From JACCXJ01 sp052387115 (GTDB taxonomy: Bacteria > Pseudomonadota > Gammaproteobacteria > JACCXJ01): a DNA stretch of 6,174 nucleotides. A model generated the notes under the pieces. It was not told the origin of the DNA and ran no database searches. It saw nothing but the letters and a program-made list of their open reading frames with translations. Below are positions 6,173-6,174 of this stretch, in pieces. The stretch is from positions 1-6,174 of the forward strand of contig JBQTJM010000105.1 in assembly GCA_052387115.1 (NCBI GenBank), given 5' to 3'. A program made the position numbers and the translations under genes. Position 1 is the stretch's first letter. Each line of letters starts with the position of its first letter.

Positions 6173-6174
6173 GA

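Noticed and set aside
1..6174. CRISPR array, tRNA, rRNA or transposase
   Set aside because: No regular direct repeats with spacers, no cloverleaf and no transposase-like frame were seen; the only repeats are protein-level YD repeats.

Overview
This GC-rich window reads as part of a proteobacterial polymorphic-toxin (Rhs/YD-repeat) locus. A gammaproteobacterium is plausible from the style of the genes, but nothing here fixes the taxon. Almost all coding is on the minus strand, so the locus reads from high to low coordinates.

Right end (6174 to 4945): the C-terminus of a gene entering from outside the window. It has an Ala/Gly-rich pre-toxin segment followed by a compact 95-residue tip domain that resembles the interchangeable toxin tips of Rhs-type proteins. 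Ten bases after its stop begins a 243-aa gene with an SseB-C-like first half, which I read as the cognate immunity protein. Base composition drops visibly from GC-rich to AT-rich across toxin tip and immunity gene and returns to GC-rich at the immunity gene's last codons, as expected for an exchanged cassette.

Middle (4940 to 4308): debris. On the minus strand lies a frameshifted relic of a PKD-like repeat domain. On the plus strand is the first 78 or so residues of a short-chain dehydrogenase, cut off just where its NAG motif should appear. The two broken genes meet at about 4541.

Left (4095 to 1): a small gene for a secreted 88-aa protein with a strong ribosome binding site, a perfect GC hairpin, and then a very large Rhs/YD-repeat protein with a Sec signal peptide. 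This gene is open in one frame for 1252 codons and leaves the window at base 1. Where the Rhs core would normally reach its DHLGS-type motif, the protein instead enters a PKD-like domain.

Together the window looks like two successive Rhs units in tandem, the first ending in a toxin-immunity module and the second newly starting, separated by remnants of earlier rearrangements. Translations of the large Rhs gene, the toxin fragment and the relic were read by eye from the reverse complement.
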